Virus record (IMG/VR): IMGVR_UViG_3300042535_000015
Coordinates: 1 to 32,340 of that record
Length of the DNA stretch: 32,340 bases
Source of the DNA: a virus
Reading direction: 5' to 3' (one strand)
Under the pieces are notes generated by a model that was not told the DNA's origin, searched no databases, and saw nothing but the letters and a program-made list of their open reading frames with translations. Below are positions 28,912-32,340 of this stretch, piece after piece. The position numbers and the translations under genes are program-made. Positions within the stretch are counted from its first letter, which is position 1. Every line of letters begins with the position of its first letter.

Positions 28912-29858
28912 CTCGCGGCCATAGGATCTCCGCGCTCCCTGTCGCGCAGTACTGCGGCGCGAGCGCCGCGCTGAGCGCCCAGCACGGGGCAGGGCGAGCA
29001 GCTGCGATGTCGAGCGCATTCCACGCGCGCTGCGGCGCGCAGCCGGGCGCTGCGGCGCTGTGGGCCCGCCTGAGCGCTGCCGAGCAGGGCGAGGTGAGCG
29101 CGTGGCGGCCGCCTGCCGGCGCAGTGATCGACGGTCGCGAGCTGCACTGGACAGACGCGCGCCGCGAAGAGCGCGTGGAGATCTCTGACATCACAGCAGG
29201 ACATCCGGACGGCTATTGGCTAGTAGGCGAAGGTGTCATCGTCGGCGACCTCAAGCGCTCCTCCTGGACCACCCCGGACGGCCCGGCAAGCCTCCAGCTA
29301 CTCGCGTATGGCTATGGCCTCGCTGCACAGCACGGCTGCGCGTGGTTCCGGACTGGCGTCTGGTCGCTGACCGAAGGCGGGTGGCAGTGGGGCGACAAGG
29401 TCGAAATGGGCACGATCCAGGCAGCTTGCCTCTTCGAGCGTATCGAAGCAGCAGCACTGAGCGACCCCGCACAGTTCGCCACGGGCCCCCACTGCTCGCA
29501 CTGCTACGCTCGCTCCCACTGTCGCGAATACCTACTGCCCGTAGCCGACCCCGAAGGGGCGCTGGCACCCCTAGCCCACGCAGGAGGTCTCACGGCTGAT
29601 AATTTCGTGGCTGCGCGACGGCTCTACGAGCGCGCCGCCGTCTATCTCGAAGCGGTGAAAAAGGGGCTAGATGGCTATCTCGAGCAGCACGGGCCCGTGC
29701 CCTCGGAGGATGGCCGCCTCGTCCTTCGGCATGTCGTCTCGAAAGGCGCTCCTAGCCTCGACCGCGCCGCGCTCGAGCGCGACCATCCCGAGCTTGTGCG
29801 CTCTTACTTACGCCCGGCAGCGCCGCGCTCGGGTGGCTACAGGTGGTGCAAACGGTGA
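28908..29858 (+). CDS. PD-(D/E)XK exonuclease with Cas4/AddB-like Fe-S cysteines
   Basis: The 316-residue product starts at GTG in a GTGA overlap with the annealing protein. Key residues: D94 (ISDI), D114-L-K116 (VGDLKRSS) and QLLAY at 130-134, the typical D ... D-x-K ... Q-xxx-Y order of RecB-type nucleases. Four cysteines, C16 (AQYCGA) and C196/C199/C205 (CSHCYARSHC), are placed as in Cas4 and AddB, which bind a 4Fe-4S cluster holding the N- and C-termini together. It would resect DNA ends to make single strands for the RecT-like partner. There are no CRISPR repeats or other Cas genes in the window. Confidence 0.8.
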   Translation: MTRGHRISALPVAQYCGASAALSAQHGAGRAAAMSSAFHARCGAQPGAAALWARLSAAEQGEVSAWRPPAGAVIDGRELHWTDARREERVEISDITAGHPDGYWLVGEGVIVGDLKRSSWTTPDGPASLQLLAYGYGLAAQHGCAWFRTGVWSLTEGGWQWGDKVEMGTIQAACLFERIEAAALSDPAQFATGPHCSHCYARSHCREYLLPVADPEGALAPLAHAGGLTADNFVAARRLYERAAVYLEAVKKGLDGYLEQHGPVPSEDGRLVLRHVVSKGAPSLDRAALERDHPELVRSYLRPAAPRSGGYRWCKR

Positions 29859-31657
29859 TGCCCGCACAGGTCGGGCTGTTCGACGGCCCAGCGCCCACCG
29901 TCACAGCGCCTCCCCGGCGCGACCCCGCCAACCCCTACGGGCTGCGATGGTACCAGCGGGCCGCCAAGGCCGCCATAGAACAAAGCCTCACAGACCACCG
30001 CTCCGCCCTCGCGGTGCTGGCCACCGGCACCGGCAAGACCCGCCTGGCCGCCGCTGTGATCGCCGACCACAACGGTCGCGCGCTGTGGCTCACCCACCGC
30101 GATGAGCTCGTGCACCAGTCCGCCGAGGCGCTTGGAGCAGTTACCGGTGAGCGAATCGGCATCGAACAGGCCGCAGACTACGCCTACGACGAACGCATCG
30201 TGGTCGCCAGCGTGCAGACACTTCTTAGTGCTGGCCGACTCCAGCGGCTCGCGCGCAAGGGTGACTTCAGCTTGATCGTGCAGGACGAAGCGCACCACGG
30301 CGTCAGCAAAAGCTTCCGCGGCCCCGCAGACGCCTTCCCGGCAGCCAAACTGCTCGGAGTCACGGCTACCCCTATGCGCGGCGACAAGCGGGCCCTGGCC
30401 ACCCTGTACGAGCATGTCGCCTACCAGCTCGGCCTAGCCGAGGCAATCCAGGCCGGCGTCCTCGTCCCGATCCAAGGCCGAAACGTGCACATCGCATCAA
30501 TCGACCTCACCGCCGTCGGCATCGTCGCAGGCGACCTCCGCCGCTCCGACCTAGACGCCATAATGCAGCGAAACGTCGAAGCCATCGCTGCAACAACGCT
30601 GCGCGAATTCCGCGCCAAGCAAGGAATCGTCTTTTGCCCGTCCAAGCGCGCCGCCGTCTACGCGGCCGAACGCCTGAACGCGATCGAAGACGGCTGCGCT
30701 GCTGCCGTCGTCGAAGACACCCCGGCCGCCGAACGCCAAGACCTGATGCGACGGCTGCGAGCGGGCAAAATCCCCTGGCTATGCAATGCCATGATTGCCA
30801 CAGAGGGCTTCGACTGGCCCGCCGCCGAAGTCATGATCGGCGCGCGACCGACCAAGAGCAGGGGACTCTACACCCAAATGATCGGCCGTGTCACCAGGCC
30901 GCTGCCCGGACTGATCGACGGCCCCGACATGGACGGCCCCGACAAGGCAGCCGAGCGCAGGGCAGCGATCGCAGCGAGCAGCAAGCCGTTCGCGTACATC
31001 GCCGACCTCGTTGGCAACCGTGGCAAGCACGACCTCGCTGGCCCAGTCGACGTGCTCGGCGGCAATTTTAGCGAGGCCGCGCGCAAACGCGCGAGCATAA
31101 GCCTAACCAAGTACGGCGGCGACGTCGCCGGGCACCTCGAGCGCGCCGCCGCCGAAATCGCCCGCCAAGCAGACCGCACGCGCCTAGCTCAAGCAGCCAA
31201 AGAGGTCCAGGCCATGGTGCAGTACACGATCGAACACTACGACCCCTTCGAATTGATCGGCGCGATTCAGGAGGCCGCAGCGCCAGCGCTCAACGTGGCT
31301 GAGACCACTCCGCGCCGCGCATCACCGCCCGCGTCAATCCGCCAAGTCAACTACCTCAGCGCGCTAGGATATGATGTCGAAAAGATGCCAAAGACCACAT
31401 CGAAAATGGCCAGCCGGCTGATCGGGCTGGCGCTCGAGCGCAAGCGCCAGGGGCTTGCGGGCCCCGCACAGTTGCAAAAGCTAGCGGGCTTTGGCATTTC
31501 CAACACTGCCACTTGGGCCGCGGCGGCCAGCGCAATTCGGTATCTCGAGTCGGTCGGCTATGGCGCGCTCGGCACAGTAGACCCCGCGCGCGTGCGTATG
31601 CTACTCGCCGGTGAGCGCCCAACAAGCGGAAGCCAGGATGACGCGACCTGCGCCTGA
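29858..31657 (+). CDS. Superfamily 2 DEAH helicase
   Basis: A 599-residue protein starting in a TGATG overlap with the nuclease. Motifs: Walker A ATGTGKT at 55-61, DEAH at 143-146, TATP at 169-172 and QMIGRVTRP in the C-terminal half, together the SF2 ATP-dependent DNA helicase signature. The order (nucleotide-binding RecA domain, then GIVFCPSKRAAVYAAERL, then ATEGFDW) fits the type III restriction/Res-like helicases that phages often encode with recombinases. The last 120 residues (RRASPPASIRQVNYLSALGY) carry a small extra domain seen in phage helicases. It probably supplies strand separation for replication or recombination, next to the annealing protein and nuclease. Confidence 0.8.
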   Translation: MPAQVGLFDGPAPTVTAPPRRDPANPYGLRWYQRAAKAAIEQSLTDHRSALAVLATGTGKTRLAAAVIADHNGRALWLTHRDELVHQSAEALGAVTGERIGIEQAADYAYDERIVVASVQTLLSAGRLQRLARKGDFSLIVQDEAHHGVSKSFRGPADAFPAAKLLGVTATPMRGDKRALATLYEHVAYQLGLAEAIQAGVLVPIQGRNVHIASIDLTAVGIVAGDLRRSDLDAIMQRNVEAIAATTLREFRAKQGIVFCPSKRAAVYAAERLNAIEDGCAAAVVEDTPAAERQDLMRRLRAGKIPWLCNAMIATEGFDWPAAEVMIGARPTKSRGLYTQMIGRVTRPLPGLIDGPDMDGPDKAAERRAAIAASSKPFAYIADLVGNRGKHDLAGPVDVLGGNFSEAARKRASISLTKYGGDVAGHLERAAAEIARQADRTRLAQAAKEVQAMVQYTIEHYDPFELIGAIQEAAAPALNVAETTPRRASPPASIRQVNYLSALGYDVEKMPKTTSKMASRLIGLALERKRQGLAGPAQLQKLAGFGISNTATWAAAASAIRYLESVGYGALGTVDPARVRMLLAGERPTSGSQDDATCA

Positions 31658-31940
31658 CCCCACCTACCTGGCTTGGATCCGGTCGATGCCGTGCGTCGTG
31701 TGCGGCTCCCGGCCGAGCGAGGCGCATCACAGGACGGGCGGCGGGACGGGCACCAAGACTAGCGATCGGCAGACAATGCCACTCTGCACGGCGCACCATC
31801 GCCAGCTACACGACCTCAACGGCCACTTCCGCGGATGGCTCAAGGCGGACCTCCAAAGCTGGCAAACGCTCAACGCCATCGGCTACCTCGGTCGCTACAT
31901 GCAGCGCGAGCAGCAGCACGACGACCCCTCCGTGTTCTAG
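31638..31940 (+). CDS. HNH-type nuclease-like protein (Ref/DUF968-like)
   Basis: One hundred residues from the ATG with GGAAG nine bases upstream (a GTG at 31611 in the same frame has weaker context). Metal-site residues are C19-x2-C22, H30-H31, C50-x2-H53-H54 and H58 (PCVVCG, EAHH, PLCTAHH), an HNH/zinc pattern seen in small phage nucleases such as P1 Ref and DUF968 proteins. It overlaps the helicase 3' end by 20 bases. These proteins cut DNA or assist recombination, so it fits the neighbouring cassette. The family member cannot be named with certainty. Confidence 0.65.
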   Translation: MTRPAPDPTYLAWIRSMPCVVCGSRPSEAHHRTGGGTGTKTSDRQTMPLCTAHHRQLHDLNGHFRGWLKADLQSWQTLNAIGYLGRYMQREQQHDDPSVF

Positions 31941-31969
31941 CCCGCCCACACGTGCTATCGTGCCCAGCA

Positions 31970-32340
31970 GTGCGCACCGTAGGCCGCCATGTCCGCTCCG
32001 GTACCCCGGTCGGTGATTACATCGCGCGCTGTGGTCTCTGCGGTGCTCCCTGGCAGCGCTCGCTGCTGTGGCGCGACCGCTCCGGCACGCTCCGGTGCCC
32101 CCGCCACGATAGTGGACTAGACCGCGTTACGCTCGCCAAGATGGCCGCTCGCCGTCCACTGCGCCCGCGCGCCATGCGCAACGACGGCGACGAGTACTTC
32201 CCAGCCCCAGCACCAGCACCAGCCCCAGCCCCAGCACCAGCCCCAGCACCAGCACCAGCACCAGCCCCAGCACCAGCCCCGCCCGCGATCACCTCCCTCG
32301 GCACTGTGAGCGGTACGGAGGTCGGCGGCACGAGCGTGGT
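31970..32340 (+). CDS. Zinc-ribbon/(Pro-Ala)13/IPT-TIG virion-like protein (5' part, runs off right edge)
   Basis: The frame begins at GTG 31970 (another GTG at 31952 is in frame) and is open to the edge, 123 complete codons. Residues C21/C24 and C43/H46 (CGLCG ... RCPRH) form a zinc ribbon. It is followed by GLDRVTLAKMAARRPLRPRA, an acidic segment, then a linker of 13 Pro-Ala pairs (residues 78-103) and the opening of an IPT/TIG domain, PPAITSLGTVSGTEVGGTSVV. Ribbon plus linker plus Ig-like domain suggests a minor structural or host-surface protein. The same IPT/TIG segment occurs at the left edge in the opposite direction. Confidence 0.65.
   Translation, partial: MRTVGRHVRSGTPVGDYIARCGLCGAPWQRSLLWRDRSGTLRCPRHDSGLDRVTLAKMAARRPLRPRAMRNDGDEYFPAPAPAPAPAPAPAPAPAPAPAPAPAPPAITSLGTVSGTEVGGTSV
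32201..32278 (+). repeat. Hexanucleotide tandem repeat (CCAGCM, 13 copies)
   Basis: Thirteen in-frame CCAGCC or CCAGCA units encode the Pro-Ala linker. A repeat of this kind is prone to copy-number change and to assembly error. Confidence 0.95.
32281..32340. repeat. Right copy of edge inverted repeat (IPT/TIG-coding)
   Basis: Reverse complement of 1-60 with two differences; encodes the same IPT/TIG opening in the right-edge gene. Confidence 0.9.

Noticed and set aside
28908-29858. Cas4 adaptation protein
   Set aside because: Sequence order fits a phage RecB-type exonuclease and the gene sits between a RecT-like gene and a helicase; no CRISPR genes nearby.
32017-32331. Minus-strand frame encoding a Gly-Ala repeat
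   Set aside because: Antisense reading of the Pro-Ala linker; the plus-strand frame has a zinc ribbon and an IPT/TIG start and is more credible.
1-32340. tRNA, integrase, holin or endolysin genes
   Set aside because: I looked for cloverleaf-like stretches, recombinase RHRY patterns and short multi-membrane or lysozyme-like proteins and found none that could be supported.

Overview
The window is part of a GC-rich tailed-phage genome, most likely a short-tailed (P22-like) podovirus from an uncharacterised bacterial host. The structural genes follow the order known from P22-type phages: putative small terminase, large terminase, portal, scaffold, major capsid protein, gp4-like adaptor, gp10-like needle/stabilisation protein, then three large ejection-type proteins. 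I see no integrase, lysis gene, DNA polymerase or tRNA. Both edges cut through genes, so the genome continues on both sides.

Layout. Positions 1-21490 are an almost gap-free leftward (minus-strand) operon for DNA packaging, head, tail and ejection proteins. Genes are packed with ATGA, GTGA or TGATG stop/start overlaps, which implies translational coupling. A good sigma70-type promoter (TTGACA, 17 bp, TATCAC) lies in the one sizeable gap of this operon, just ahead of the capsid genes. Positions 21491-22156 are a divergent control region with a short dyad, tandem repeats and no convincing gene. Positions 22157-32340 are rightward early genes: a winged-helix-like protein, a 750-base repeat-rich stretch without a credible gene, a set of small zinc-ribbon or helix-turn-helix proteins, then a recombination cassette (coiled-coil protein, RecT/Bet-type annealing protein, Cas4/AddB-like PD-(D/E)XK nuclease, DEAH helicase, HNH protein). 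The right edge opens a zinc-ribbon/(Pro-Ala)13/IPT-TIG protein.

Most notable signals: (1) three copies of a promoter-plus-leader element, each placed about 46 bases before an early gene; (2) duplicated and decayed copies of a zinc-ribbon/coiled-coil gene pair, including an internally deleted frameshifted pseudogene and a junction that an 8-base microhomology deletion explains exactly; (3) a 24-base perfect palindrome inside a putative DNA-binding gene; (4) a G8 tract placed so that a -1 frameshift would fuse a 20-residue leader peptide to the next zinc-ribbon protein; (5) an inverted 60-base repeat at the two window edges that encodes the same IPT/TIG-domain segment in two different genes; (6) several short overlapping genes that simple ORF finding misses (936-1112, 26093-26218, 28011-28073).

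How the genes work together: leftward genes build the P22-like head, load DNA and make the tail machine, with right-handed beta-helix proteins that probably bind or cut surface polysaccharide. Rightward genes would act first, regulating transcription and processing phage DNA by single-strand annealing recombination.
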